Shown piece by piece: positions 16,856 through 25,871 of a stretch of DNA of 64,000 bases (positions within the stretch are counted from its first letter, which is position 1; each line of letters opens with the position of its first letter). Both the position numbers and the translations under genes were made by a program. This stretch comes from Acholeplasmataceae bacterium (GTDB lineage Bacteria; Bacillota_I; Bacilli_A; Acholeplasmatales; Acholeplasmataceae), in the NCBI GenBank assembly GCA_007692425.1, contig RECG01000010.1:1-64000 (forward strand), read 5' to 3'. Below the pieces are notes generated by a model. It did not search any database, was not told the origin of the DNA, and worked only from the letters and a program-made list of their open reading frames with translations.

Positions 16856-18105
16856 GGGCGTTCTCCCTTCGCATAAAGCGGATATTGTCTGGTCATGCCT
16901 AGCACCTCGGCCTTGATGGCTGCGAGTTTTTCAGCATCTTCTCGATGTGTCAAGGCTTCGTCAATCCATCTGGCGATCTCTTTCATGTCTTCGGTTTTGA
17001 AACCGCGGGTGGTGATGGCGGGTGTGCCAAGACGAATGCCGCTGGTATAAGCCGGTTTTTCCGTATCGAACGGAATGCCGTTTTTATTGCAGGTGATGCT
17101 GACACGGTGAAGCGTGTTTTCCGCATCCAATCCGGTGATGCCCAGTTTGCCTTTGATGTCAACGAGCATCAGGTGGTTGTCCGTGCCTCCGCTGATGATG
17201 CGATAGCCTCTATCTTTGAGTGCTTCGGCCAAAGCTTTAGCATTTATAATCACTTGCTTCTGATAGGCGACAAAAGACGGGTCAAGCGCTTCCTTGAAGG
17301 CCACTGCCTTGGCCGCGATGACGTGCATCAGCGGACCGCCTTGGGTGCCTGGAAAGACTGCTCTGTCAATCTTTTTGGCGACATCGGGGTCGTTTGTCAT
17401 GACAATGCCACCCCTTGGACCACGCAAAGTCTTATGCGTGGTGGATGTGACCGCATGGGCGTGTGGCAGTGGTGACGGATGTTGTTTGGCGGCAATCAAG
17501 CCTGCGATATGGGCCACGTCCGCAACTAGATAAGCGCCGACTTCATCGGCGATCTCTCTGAACTTTTTAAAATCAATGACGCGCGAATAGGCGCTGGCGC
17601 CCGCAATAATCAATTGTGGTTTGAGCGCACGTGCCTGCTTCAAGACTTGTTCATAATCGATGCGTTCAGTCTTGGCGTCGACACCATAAAAGGCCGATCG
17701 ATAATATTTTCCGGAAAAATTCAAGTGGAAGCCGTGTGTCAGGTGTCCGCCTTCACTTAAAGACATGCCTAAAATGAGATCGCCTGGTTTGATCAGCGCC
17801 AGATAAGCCGCCATGTTTGCCTGTGAGCCGGAGTGGGGCTGGACATTGACATATTCAGCCTCAAAAAGGGCCTTTAACCTGTCGCGTGCAGCATCTTCGA
17901 TCTCATCGGCATATTCGCATCCGCCATAGTATCGCTTCTTGGGATAGCCTTCGGCGTATTTATTGGTAAAGATGGATCCTTGGGCTTCTAAAACAGCATA
18001 AGACACAAAGTTTTCGGAAGCGATCAGTTCGATGTGCTCCTCCTGCCTTTGCATCTCTAAACGTATACTATCAGCGATTTGACGATCGCGTTGTTGAAGG
18101 GACAT
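16852..18105 (-). CDS. glyA: Serine hydroxymethyltransferase
   Basis: GlyA interconverts serine and glycine while loading tetrahydrofolate with a one-carbon unit. The 417-residue PLP enzyme shows [25 protein letters not shown], and the PLP-lysine motif [15 protein letters not shown] (Lys near 229). Its stop overlaps the rnfC ATG (ATGA), making it the first gene of the rnf chain, an unusual partner. It has an extended -10 promoter at 18134-18142 with a short leader. Confidence 0.96.
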   Translation of the reverse strand: MSLQQRDRQIADSIRLEMQRQEEHIELIASENFVSYAVLEAQGSIFTNKYAEGYPKKRYYGGCEYADEIEDAARDRLKALFEAEYVNVQPHSGSQANMAAYLALIKPGDLILGMSLSEGGHLTHGFHLNFSGKYYRSAFYGVDAKTERIDYEQVLKQARALKPQLIIAGASAYSRVIDFKKFREIADEVGAYLVADVAHIAGLIAAKQHPSPLPHAHAVTSTTHKTLRGPRGGIVMTNDPDVAKKIDRAVFPGTQGGPLMHVIAAKAVAFKEALDPSFVAYQKQVIINAKALAEALKDRGYRIISGGTDNHLMLVDIKGKLGITGLDAENTLHRVSITCNKNGIPFDTEKPAYTSGIRLGTPAITTRGFKTEDMKEIARWIDEALTHREDAEKLAAIKAEVLGMTRQYPLYAKGERP

Positions 18106-18133
18106 TGGTTTCTCCTGGTTGGTTTCTCGCTTT

Positions 18134-18142
18134 ATTATAACA
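18134..18142 (-). promoter_or_regulatory. Extended -10 promoter of the glyA-rnf operon
   Basis: TGTTATAAT on the minus strand, 28 bases before the glyA start codon; the upstream -35 region (TTTTAT, 17 bases away) is poor. The TGn extension is shared by several promoters of this window. Confidence 0.6.
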
Positions 18143-18153
18143 TAATAAACAGC

Positions 18154-18191
18154 AAAATAAAAGACGGTTCCGGGAAATATCGAAATCCGTC
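18154..18191 (-). terminator. Possible terminator of ppa-yebC
   Basis: Minus-strand GACGG...CCGTC closes an interrupted hairpin followed by TTTTATTTT. It lies between yebC and the glyA promoter; the stem is imperfect. Confidence 0.5.
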
Positions 18192-18253
18192 AAATATGGT
18201 TGTTATTCGCTTTATAAAGGCTTTTTATATTTTGTTTAATTTAGTGTCAGGAA

Positions 18254-18973
18254 TCATGAAACAATATTGTGATAGACCTCTTGGACATCATCGATTTCAT
18301 CCAGCATTTGTAGCAGTTTTTCAAACCGCTCTCTTTCCTCATCGCTTTCAAGCGTCGCTTCCGTGATGGGTAGCCACGCAATGGTGTCGGTGTCCGGCTC
18401 AAGGCCGGGTCTTGCTTCCACCAAGGCTGTCCGGATGGTGTTGTAGTCCGCGGCCTCGCCATAAATGGTGATGCCTTGTTCATCGGATTCAAGATCTTTG
18501 ATGTCAAGGTCTTTCTCAATCATGATGTTCAAGATGTCGTCTTCCGTCATGTCGGTCAGGGCGAAGACGGCCAGGTGGTTGAACTGATGAATGACAGACC
18601 CTGAAATGCCGAGTTTTCCACCGGTTTTGGTGAAACAGTTGCGCACTTCGGCGATGGCACGATTCACATTGTCCGTCAGACACTCGACGATGAATTGACT
18701 GTTGCCGGGGCCAAAACCTTCATAGCGCACTGATGTATAACTCTCATCACTGCCACCTTGGGCTTTATCGATGGCTCGTTTGATGATATCCGCAGACACT
18801 TGATCGCGTTTGGCGCGCTCAATGATTCTTTTTAGAGATTGGTTGTTTTCAGGATCAGGATTGCCTGATTTGGCCGCCATGTAGATCTCTTTGCCATATT
18901 TGGCATACAGCTTGCTTTTGACGGCGGCGGTTTTAGCCATGGCCACCTTACGTACTTCAAATGCTCTTCCCAT
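18254..18973 (-). CDS. YebC/PmpR (TACO1-like) family protein, YeeN type
   Basis: YebC-family proteins act on translation or transcription; recent work assigns many of them to relief of ribosome stalling (family knowledge). The 239-residue protein starts MGRAFEVRKVAMAKTAAVKS, the YeeN-like N-terminus, and contains IIERAKRDQVSADIIKRAIDKAQGG and YEGFGPGNSQFIVECLTDN. It begins 5 bases after ppa, so the two form an operon. Confidence 0.92.
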   Translation of the reverse strand: MGRAFEVRKVAMAKTAAVKSKLYAKYGKEIYMAAKSGNPDPENNQSLKRIIERAKRDQVSADIIKRAIDKAQGGSDESYTSVRYEGFGPGNSQFIVECLTDNVNRAIAEVRNCFTKTGGKLGISGSVIHQFNHLAVFALTDMTEDDILNIMIEKDLDIKDLESDEQGITIYGEAADYNTIRTALVEARPGLEPDTDTIAWLPITEATLESDEERERFEKLLQMLDEIDDVQEVYHNIVS

Positions 18974-18978
18974 GTGGG

Positions 18979-19515
18979 TCAGTCCTTCTTATTGAACACT
19001 TCTTCGTATTTTTCAATCGATTTGGCGATGATTTGTTTGGCGGATTCGGCGCCTTCGACATCAAGGATGTATGTCTTTTTGCCTTCCAACGACTTATACA
19101 CTTCAAAGAAGTGCCCCATTTCAGTCAACAGATGCGTCGGCAGCTCGTTGATGTCTTTGTACTGGGTCAACGATGGATCGCCAAACGGAATGGCGATGAT
19201 TTTTTCGTCAATCTGGTCTGAATCCACCATTTTCATCACACCGATCGGATAGCAATCCACAAGGCTGAGGGGCTCAATGTCTTCCTGACACAGCACCAGC
19301 ACGTCCAGCGGGTCGTTGTCGTCTGCATAAGTCCGGGGGATGAAGCCATAATTTGCCGGGTAATGGGTCGACGTAAAAAGAATGCGGTCCAAGATAATCA
19401 TGCCCGTTTCTTTGTCCAATTCGTATTTTTTCTTGCTTCCTTTGGAGATTTCAATACATGCGATGAATTCGTCTGGTTGAATTCTCGATTTACTGATGTT
19501 GTGCCATATGCTCAT
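18979..19515 (-). CDS. ppa: Inorganic pyrophosphatase (family I)
   Basis: Soluble Mg-dependent pyrophosphatase of 178 residues. Family I motifs are visible: KYELDKETG (about 30-38), YPANYGFIPRT (about 53-63), and the metal-binding DDNDPLDVLVL (about 65-75). A strong ribosome site (AAAGGAGA) precedes the ATG. Upstream lies an unidentified structured RNA with its own promoter and terminator (19564-19823); a TGATACAAT sequence between that terminator and the gene could be a separate extended -10 promoter. Confidence 0.95.
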   Translation of the reverse strand: MSIWHNISKSRIQPDEFIACIEISKGSKKKYELDKETGMIILDRILFTSTHYPANYGFIPRTYADDNDPLDVLVLCQEDIEPLSLVDCYPIGVMKMVDSDQIDEKIIAIPFGDPSLTQYKDINELPTHLLTEMGHFFEVYKSLEGKKTYILDVEGAESAKQIIAKSIEKYEEVFNKKD

Positions 19516-19563
19516 GGTTTTGTCTCCTTTTTCATCTCATCCTTATTGTATCAAACCCGGTTC

Positions 19564-19598
19564 AAAAAAAACACCCCATCACATCGGGTGTTTTTTTT
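19564..19598 (-). terminator. Terminator at the end of the structured RNA, before ppa
   Basis: On the minus strand ACACCC and GGGTGT pair around a short loop and are followed by eight T. The hairpin also has an A/T run on both sides, so it may work in both directions. It ends about 48 bases before the ppa start codon. Confidence 0.85.
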
Positions 19599-19788
19599 GG
19601 GGGGGAACACAACCTTGCTTTATCATTAAGCCACTCATCCCCTATCGTGTTCCTCCTGGGCCGTGTTGCCTCGTCCGCATCTTTGAGCACCGTGTCTATG
19701 ACAACCCCTTTTGTCATACACCCGTGGTCACGACGTTTGCTGGCATCGCGATATTTCAGATCAAATAGACGATGCGGCGATTCAACAC
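19564..19788 (-). ncRNA. Unidentified structured RNA (sRNA or ppa leader)
   Basis: A minus-strand transcript is implied between the consensus promoter 19795-19823 and the terminator at 19564-19598, about 220 nt with no ORF. It has strong pairing: an outer helix GTGTTG/CAACAC (19783-19788 with 19663-19668) continued by CCGCATC/GATGCGG (19771-19777 with 19675-19681); an inner hairpin GTGT-ATGACAA/TTGTCAT-AG-ACAC (19692-19721, loop AAGGGG); and a second domain GGAACACGA/TTGTGTTCC closed by 19604-19612 and 19645-19653. I find no T-box, TPP, fluoride, tmRNA or RNase P signature. It may be a 6S-like or other sRNA, or a regulated leader of ppa. Confidence 0.65.
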
Positions 19789-19794
19789 ATTCCC

Positions 19795-19823
19795 ATTATA
19801 GCAACACGACCTGCGTTTGTAAA
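19795..19823 (-). promoter_or_regulatory. Promoter of the structured RNA
   Basis: Minus strand -35 TTTACA (19818-19823) and -10 TATAAT (19795-19800), 17-base spacing, in the gap after folD. Confidence 0.75.
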
Positions 19824-19853
19824 GGCTAAAACCGACATTCTTCACAGACGTGT

Positions 19854-20711
19854 TCAAACTTTGTTCGCAACAAGATGTTCCATGTATAATTCATACGTGT
19901 TTTCGAGCAGTGCGTTGATGGTCATGGGTCCGACACCTTTCGGTACGGGCGTCAGGTGGGAAGCAACTTCTTTGACTGCTTCAAAGTCGACATCGCCAAC
20001 CAGTTTGTCATCGACGCGGTTGACACCGACATCGACCACGATAGCGCCTGGTTTGACCATGTCCGCACCGACCAGACGGGCCCGTCCGGCTGACACAACC
20101 AGCAGATCTGCTTGTTTTGTATGATAGGCCATGTCCTTGGTCTGGCGATGACAGATCGTGATTGTGGCACCTGCGTCCATCAACAACCTGGCGATAGGGA
20201 ATCCGACAATGTTGCTTCTTCCAACAATGACGGCATTCATGCCTTTGGGATTGATGTCATACGCGGAAAGCAGCGTCATGATGCCTTTGGGCGTCGCCGG
20301 CTTCGTGGTGGGCTTCTTTTGGTAAAGATACCCTTGATTCACCACGTGAAAGCCATCGGCGTCTTTCTCTCTGGCAATGAGATCGATGAGTTTGGCGTCA
20401 TCCAGATGGTCAGGAATCGGCAACTGCAAGATCATGCCATCGACCGTCGGATCCTGGTTCAGTTTTTCAATCAAGGCGATGACTTCGTCTTCGGTGACGG
20501 TGTCAGGCAATTGATGCAGTTCATGTTTGATGCCGACCAACGCGGAAGCTTTTCCTTTGCCTTTGACGTAAGAAAGGCTTGCCGGATTGTCACCGATCAT
20601 GATGATGGCCAGTCCCGGTTCCCGTCCGTGGACGGCAACCGCCTGCGCAATCTTGTCTTTCAATTGAAGGTTGCGTTCGGAAGCAACCTTGCGTCCGTCT
20701 AATAAAATCAT
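19854..20711 (-). CDS. folD: Bifunctional methylene-THF dehydrogenase/methenyl-THF cyclohydrolase
   Basis: FolD interconverts 5,10-methylene-, methenyl- and 10-formyl-tetrahydrofolate with NAD(P). The protein (about 285 residues) has the active-site YVKGKGKASALVGI segment with its Lys, DGMILQLPIPDHLD, and the cofactor-domain signature GRSNIVGFPIARLL. The ATG at 20711 fits the family N-terminus (MILLDGRKVA); a GTG at 20720, overlapping the fhs stop as GTGA, would add three residues and cannot be excluded. It is coupled to fhs. Confidence 0.94.
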   Translation of the reverse strand: MILLDGRKVASERNLQLKDKIAQAVAVHGREPGLAIIMIGDNPASLSYVKGKGKASALVGIKHELHQLPDTVTEDEVIALIEKLNQDPTVDGMILQLPIPDHLDDAKLIDLIAREKDADGFHVVNQGYLYQKKPTTKPATPKGIMTLLSAYDINPKGMNAVIVGRSNIVGFPIARLLMDAGATITICHRQTKDMAYHTKQADLLVVSAGRARLVGADMVKPGAIVVDVGVNRVDDKLVGDVDFEAVKEVASHLTPVPKGVGPMTINALLENTYELYMEHLVANKV

Positions 20712-20716
20712 GTGGC

Positions 20717-22315
20717 TCACTTGCCTTTCTCGGCAACGTTGCCCTCGTCATCGATGATGAAATCGAGCGCACGTGGTGTCTTGTTCAGTCCAGGCATGAC
20801 CATGATGCCTTTTGTCAAAGCGACCAGGAACCCCGCACCGAGGGAAGGTCGGACTGCTTGAATGTTCAAGGTGAACTGCTCGGGCAGGCCCTTGATGGCC
20901 GGATCACCTGTCAAGGATAACGGTGTTTTCGCCATGCAGACCGGCAAGTTCCATCCGAGTTCTTCATAATTGGCAAGTTGCTCAAGCGCTCTTTTGGAGA
21001 AGACGACTTCCCCGGCGCCATATAGTTTGGTGGCGATTTTTTCAATTTTGACCTTGGGCGGATCGGTCGGCTCGTACATACGCTTGAACGTTGCGGGGCG
21101 GTCAGCCTGCTTCATGACTTCCTTGGCCAGTTCAATCATGCCTTCTCCGCCTTCTACGAAGCCCTTGGACAACGCAATCGGATGCTGGTTGTCCTTGGCC
21201 CAGTTCATCAGATACGCAAGCTCTTCATCATCATCAACATCAAAATAATTCAACGCGATGACATAATTCATGCCATATTGTTTGATGTTTTCCAAATGTT
21301 TGTTCAAATGGGGTACGCCCGCTTTGAGCGCATCCATGTTTTTTTCCTGGTAATCTTTTGCACCACCGTGCAGTTTGAGTGCGCGCAGGGTGGCGACAAT
21401 CACGATGGCATCCACTTGTTTATTCAGATGAGGCATTTTCAAATCAAGGAATTTCTCCATGCCCAAATCGGCCCCGAAGCCGGCTTCGGTCACGGTGTAA
21501 TCACCGAGCTTGAGTGCCAGTCGTGTCGCCACGATGGAATTACAGCCGTGTGCGATATTGGCGAATGGTCCGGCGTGGATAAAGGCCGGAACCCCTTCTG
21601 TCGATTGGACCAGATTGGGATGGATGGCTTCCTTCAACAGCAGTGTCAGAGCATCTGCGCCACCAAGATCGGATACAAAAATCGGTTTGTCGTTTGGATC
21701 ATAGCCAATCAAGATGCGATTGATGCGGTTCTTCAAATCCTTGATGTCGCTGGCGAGAGCGAGGATGGCCATGATTTCACTGGCCGCGGTAATGACGAAC
21801 CCGTCTTTGCGCAAGGGCGTTTCGATGGACCTGAGACTACGATCGTTCATGTCCATGGTACGTGTCCAGACGACACGGTCGATATTGAGTTCGTTGCCTT
21901 GGAAGATATGGTTGTCAATCAGCGCACTCAACAAGTTGTTGGCTGACGTGATGGCATGAAGGTCGCCCGTGAAATGCAAATTGATTTCTTCCGAAGGATG
22001 GACGCTTGCCAAGCCGCCTCCGGTGGCGCCGCCCTTGAGTCCGAAGACGGGTCCCAAGCTGGGTTCACGCAAGGCAAGAACAGCCTTCTGGCCCACTTTT
22101 TGCAAGCCTTGGGCCAAGCCGATCGATATTGTGGTCTTGCCTTCGCCCGCCGGTGTCGGATTGATGGCGGTCACCAGGATCAGCTTACCGTCCGGTTTCT
22201 TGTCAAGCCGTTTGAGTGCCTTGAGATGAATCTTGGCCTTATTGGTCCCGAACGGAATGATCTCGTCATGTTGGATGTTGAGTTTTTGACACACTGAAAT
22301 GATGTCTGCTAACAT
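20717..22315 (-). CDS. fhs: Formate-tetrahydrofolate ligase
   Basis: Fhs joins formate to tetrahydrofolate with ATP. The 532-residue protein has the P-loop TPAGEGKTTISIG (about 54-66), LREPSLGPVFGLKGGATGGG, EINLHFTGDLHAI and the C-terminal RPSLGAGFLVALTKGIMVMPG. Length is slightly below the typical 555. Together with FolD and GlyA it can move carbon between formate, serine and the folate pool, producing ATP in one direction. Confidence 0.96.
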   Translation of the reverse strand: MLADIISVCQKLNIQHDEIIPFGTNKAKIHLKALKRLDKKPDGKLILVTAINPTPAGEGKTTISIGLAQGLQKVGQKAVLALREPSLGPVFGLKGGATGGGLASVHPSEEINLHFTGDLHAITSANNLLSALIDNHIFQGNELNIDRVVWTRTMDMNDRSLRSIETPLRKDGFVITAASEIMAILALASDIKDLKNRINRILIGYDPNDKPIFVSDLGGADALTLLLKEAIHPNLVQSTEGVPAFIHAGPFANIAHGCNSIVATRLALKLGDYTVTEAGFGADLGMEKFLDLKMPHLNKQVDAIVIVATLRALKLHGGAKDYQEKNMDALKAGVPHLNKHLENIKQYGMNYVIALNYFDVDDDEELAYLMNWAKDNQHPIALSKGFVEGGEGMIELAKEVMKQADRPATFKRMYEPTDPPKVKIEKIATKLYGAGEVVFSKRALEQLANYEELGWNLPVCMAKTPLSLTGDPAIKGLPEQFTLNIQAVRPSLGAGFLVALTKGIMVMPGLNKTPRALDFIIDDEGNVAEKGK

Positions 22316-22362
22316 ATTGACCTCCTTGGATCGTGGTTCTGATTTTGTTGTTGATTACTTCA

Positions 22363-22371
22363 ATTATAACA
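22363..22371 (-). promoter_or_regulatory. Extended -10 promoter of fhs-folD
   Basis: TGTTATAAT on the minus strand with poor -35; the fhs start codon follows after about 47 bases, with an AAGGAGG ribosome site. Confidence 0.55.
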
Positions 22372-22408
22372 TACCCTTTGATTCCTTCGTATGTTTTATC
22401 AACCGCTT

Positions 22409-25400
22409 CTATTCGTAGAGAAAATCATCTAAAAAGGCGTCAAAAAGATAGAGCCAGTGTCGGGGTTCCCCCTTGGTGACCATGGTGATGTTGACGTGCC
22501 CTTTGACATGACCCAGACGGATGGGTGTTGAAAAACGGTTCGCCCTTTCGAATAATTTGTGTCCGTCGATTTTTTCTGATGCCTCGACCGACAACACAAG
22601 GGTGACCTGTTGATGTTCGCGAATGGTTTTTTGGACACCGAGTCTGGCAGACATTTTTTTAAATAATTTTTCATACATGTAAAGCAGCAGATCGGCGTCA
22701 ATCTCACCGAAACGGTCTTTTAGTTCCAGTTTAAGATCTTCGATATCGGAAAGACGGTTGATGCCGGTGATCCTTTTATGGATTTCGATCCTGACTGCGT
22801 CGTGACTGACATATTCAGGATCCACATGCCTGGGCGCGTAAACTTCGTCGACGGCTGTTTCCTTGGGGCGCTCGAGTGTTTCACCGGTGACAGCCTCTTC
22901 CAACAGTTTCATATAAAGTTCAAGTCCGACCGAATCAATGAAACCTGACTGTTCTGCCCCTAGAACATCGCCTGCCCCGCGGATCGACAAATCGCGCAAG
23001 GCAATCTTGTAGCCGCTTCCCAAGGCCGTGAAGTCCTGAATGGCCGATAATCTCTTTCTGGCTTCGTCGTTGATGTTCTTCCTTGCATCATATAACAAAT
23101 AGGCATAGGCAATCCGGTCGCTTCTGCCAACCCGTCCTCTGATTTGATAGAGTTGGGCAAGCCCCAGCTTATCCGCCTCATGCACAATCAGCGTGTTGGT
23201 GTTGGGAATATCGACACCCGTTTCAATGATCGTGGTTGAAACCAGGATATCATAATGGTGTTCGATGAAGTCACCGATGACATGTTCAAGCTGGTCGCGA
23301 CTCAGTTTCCCGTGCGCATGGGCAATACGGGCATCAGGGACCAGTCTTTGCAGTCTTTCGACCATGCCCTCGATGCCTTGAATCTGATTGAAAAGATAGA
23401 AAACCTGCCCGCCACGCGCCAACTCTCTGTTGATGGCTTCTTTGACAAGCGCTTCATGTCTTTCCACCACGTAAGTCTGGACGGGGTAACGGTTCAAAGG
23501 CGGTGTTTCAATCATTGACAGGTCTTTCAATCCCATCATGGACATCTGAAGTGTCCGGGGAATGGGTGTGGCGCTAAGTGTCAATGTGTCGACGTTTGTT
23601 TTGATTTCACGGATGCGTTCCTTGTGTTCAACGCCAAACCGCTGTTCTTCATCGATGATCAACAGTCCGAGGTCTTTGAAAACGACATCTTCCGACAACA
23701 GACGATGGGTGCCGATGACAACATCCACGAAGCCCTTTTTCAACTTATCCAGTGTTTCCCGTTGTCTTTTCGGTCTGACAAACCGGCTGAGCAGGGCGAC
23801 GTTGCCACCGAACTTTTCAAACCGCTCCTTGAACGTATAATAGTGTTGTCGCGCCAGAACAGTTGTCGGCACCAGATACATGACTTGTTTGGTGTTAAGG
23901 ACAGCCTTGAAGGCGGCGCGTAGCGCCACTTCGGTTTTTCCAAAGCCGACATCGCCACAGATCAACCGGTCCATCGGTCGTTCTTGTTCCATGTCGTGCT
24001 TCGTGTCGATGATGGCTTTTTCCTGGTCTTTGGTGGGCTGGTACGGGAAGTCAAGTTCAAACAGCTGTTGCATGTCGGTGTCTTGTGCATAGGCAAAACC
24101 AAGACTGTGCTGGCGTTGTGCATACAGTGTGATGAGACGGTCGCTCAAGTCCTTGATCCGCTTGCGGACGGCGGCCTTGGTTTTCGACCATTGTTTGCCT
24201 CCGAGCCTTGACAGTTTGGGACGGGCGCCGTCATGAGCGCTGAATTTCAACACCATGTCGATTTGATCCATCGGCACATATAGCGCTTCGTCATTGGCAT
24301 AAACAATGTGGAGATAGTCGCGTTTTTCCTGACTGAGCTCCATGGTCTTCAGTCCGACATATTGGCCGATTCCATAATCATAATGGACCACGAAATCGCC
24401 AACCGTCAAGTCTTCGATGCGTCGAATCTTCGTCGCTTGGTTCAATACGCTGCGGTATTTGACAGCGGGACGAACCCGATAGGCGTAAAGATGTCCTTCA
24501 TCGACCATCATCAATTTGTCGTGCTTCGAGATGAATGCGCCATGCAGCGGTTCGTCCAACACATAGATGCCCGGTTGTTCCGTGAGTGTCGTTTCAACCA
24601 CATACGCTTGTTTTCTCAGTTCATCCGCCAGTTCTTTCTGATATGTTTTTGTCGTCAGTCCGGCGACAATGCGATAGGTTGACATGTCTTTGATGTCCAA
24701 CGCGAATAGCTTGATATTCCCTTGATAACGATTCACCTCGGAAACACCAAGGTCGGTGGCACCGGCCGGACTATTCAGGCCGAAGTTATCGATTTCGACA
24801 TGGGGCATGTTCAAGAAGCGTTCCAGGGGAAGGCGGAACGGAATGTCCAAAAAGGCCCGTCCGTTCATGGTCGTCGCATATGTGTCCAAGTCACTTTGCG
24901 TGGTTGTCTCGTTGATGATCATCTTGTGAACATCAATCATGTAAATATGCTTGTGGGGGCTGAAGTCGGTCAGGGTGGTTTCCTGCGGGTTGAAAAAGGG
25001 GATATAAATATTCAATCCGTCGATACGTTGTCTCATGTCCAAAGACTCGAGGTCTTGATGAAGCTTTTCTGTTTCGCGCTGTGAAAGTCTCTTGCTTTCA
25101 AAAAACGTCTTGATGGCCTTGATGGCCTGTCGTTTCATGCCGTCGGTATAAAACAGTTCGTGCATTGGCGCGATTTCCACCTTGTCGACATCAGCGAACG
25201 AACGTTGTGTCTCCACATCGAATATTTTGATTTGCTCCAAAACGTCATCGAAAAAATCCAGCCGATAAGGCTGGTCGTTGTTCAAGGTGAACACATCGAT
25301 GATGTGTCCCCTGACACTGAATTCGCCCGGTTTTTCCACCGTATAGGCTCTTGCATATCCGCCATATATCAAAAACTGGACAATGTCGGACATCTCATAT

Positions 25401-25822
25401 GTCTTGTCGCGCTGAAGCGTTTTGACGCTGTTTTCGTAATCTTTCGGTGTCAACTGTCTTTGGCACAGCCCTTGAACGGTCGTGACCACAAGATAGGCTT
25501 TTCCTGTCATCAGCTGCTTAAGTGTGAAAAGGCGCTCGCTTTTGAATTCCGGGCTTCCCAAGGCCATGATTGCCGTCAATGTCTGGTCAGCTGGATAAAA
25601 CAAAATATCGTCGGCGTCGACGATCCGGCTCAATGCATCATAATATTTCTGCGCTTCATACAAGTTGGACAACACCACAAAGACGGTCTGTTTGTTTTCC
25701 AAAAAGTCCAAAGCCAGCAAATAGGCGTTATAGGCATCTGTGGACGACTTGAAAAAGACGGTCTTGTCCGTCTTTTTGATAAACGCCGGCATGCTTGTGT
25801 TGGCTTTGATCCATTCCAGCAT
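22409..25822 (-). CDS. mfd: Transcription-repair coupling factor Mfd
   Basis: Mfd pushes stalled RNA polymerase off DNA and recruits UvrA. The 1137-residue protein has the UvrB-like N-terminal region, the RNA-polymerase-interaction (CarD-like) segment DFVVHYDYGIGQYVGL in mid-protein, the RecG-like translocase with GDVGFGKTEVALRAA (Walker A), DEEQRFGVEHKE (Walker B) and LSATPIPRTLQM, motif VI-like QIRGRVGRSDR, and the C-terminal TRCF domain. Length is normal. Its ATG follows pth by 33 bases that contain a hairpin. Confidence 0.97.
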   Translation of the reverse strand: MLEWIKANTSMPAFIKKTDKTVFFKSSTDAYNAYLLALDFLENKQTVFVVLSNLYEAQKYYDALSRIVDADDILFYPADQTLTAIMALGSPEFKSERLFTLKQLMTGKAYLVVTTVQGLCQRQLTPKDYENSVKTLQRDKTYEMSDIVQFLIYGGYARAYTVEKPGEFSVRGHIIDVFTLNNDQPYRLDFFDDVLEQIKIFDVETQRSFADVDKVEIAPMHELFYTDGMKRQAIKAIKTFFESKRLSQRETEKLHQDLESLDMRQRIDGLNIYIPFFNPQETTLTDFSPHKHIYMIDVHKMIINETTTQSDLDTYATTMNGRAFLDIPFRLPLERFLNMPHVEIDNFGLNSPAGATDLGVSEVNRYQGNIKLFALDIKDMSTYRIVAGLTTKTYQKELADELRKQAYVVETTLTEQPGIYVLDEPLHGAFISKHDKLMMVDEGHLYAYRVRPAVKYRSVLNQATKIRRIEDLTVGDFVVHYDYGIGQYVGLKTMELSQEKRDYLHIVYANDEALYVPMDQIDMVLKFSAHDGARPKLSRLGGKQWSKTKAAVRKRIKDLSDRLITLYAQRQHSLGFAYAQDTDMQQLFELDFPYQPTKDQEKAIIDTKHDMEQERPMDRLICGDVGFGKTEVALRAAFKAVLNTKQVMYLVPTTVLARQHYYTFKERFEKFGGNVALLSRFVRPKRQRETLDKLKKGFVDVVIGTHRLLSEDVVFKDLGLLIIDEEQRFGVEHKERIREIKTNVDTLTLSATPIPRTLQMSMMGLKDLSMIETPPLNRYPVQTYVVERHEALVKEAINRELARGGQVFYLFNQIQGIEGMVERLQRLVPDARIAHAHGKLSRDQLEHVIGDFIEHHYDILVSTTIIETGVDIPNTNTLIVHEADKLGLAQLYQIRGRVGRSDRIAYAYLLYDARKNINDEARKRLSAIQDFTALGSGYKIALRDLSIRGAGDVLGAEQSGFIDSVGLELYMKLLEEAVTGETLERPKETAVDEVYAPRHVDPEYVSHDAVRIEIHKRITGINRLSDIEDLKLELKDRFGEIDADLLLYMYEKLFKKMSARLGVQKTIREHQQVTLVLSVEASEKIDGHKLFERANRFSTPIRLGHVKGHVNITMVTKGEPRHWLYLFDAFLDDFLYE

Positions 25823-25842
25823 ATGATGTCATCCTTTGAGAA

Positions 25843-25871
25843 CAACACCCAAACATCATGCTTGGGTGTTG
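25843..25871 (-). other. Hairpin between pth and mfd
   Basis: On the minus strand CAACACCCAA and TTTGGGTGTTG flank an ATG-rich loop, overlapping the pth stop region. There is no T run, so it is more likely an RNA-processing or attenuating hairpin than a complete terminator. Confidence 0.4.

Noticed and set aside
19564-19788. TPP riboswitch, fluoride riboswitch, tmRNA or RNase P RNA identity for the structured RNA
   Set aside because: A short GATCTG...GATGCCAGC stretch resembles part of TPP elements, but CTGAGA and the rest are missing; no class-defining motifs of the others are seen.
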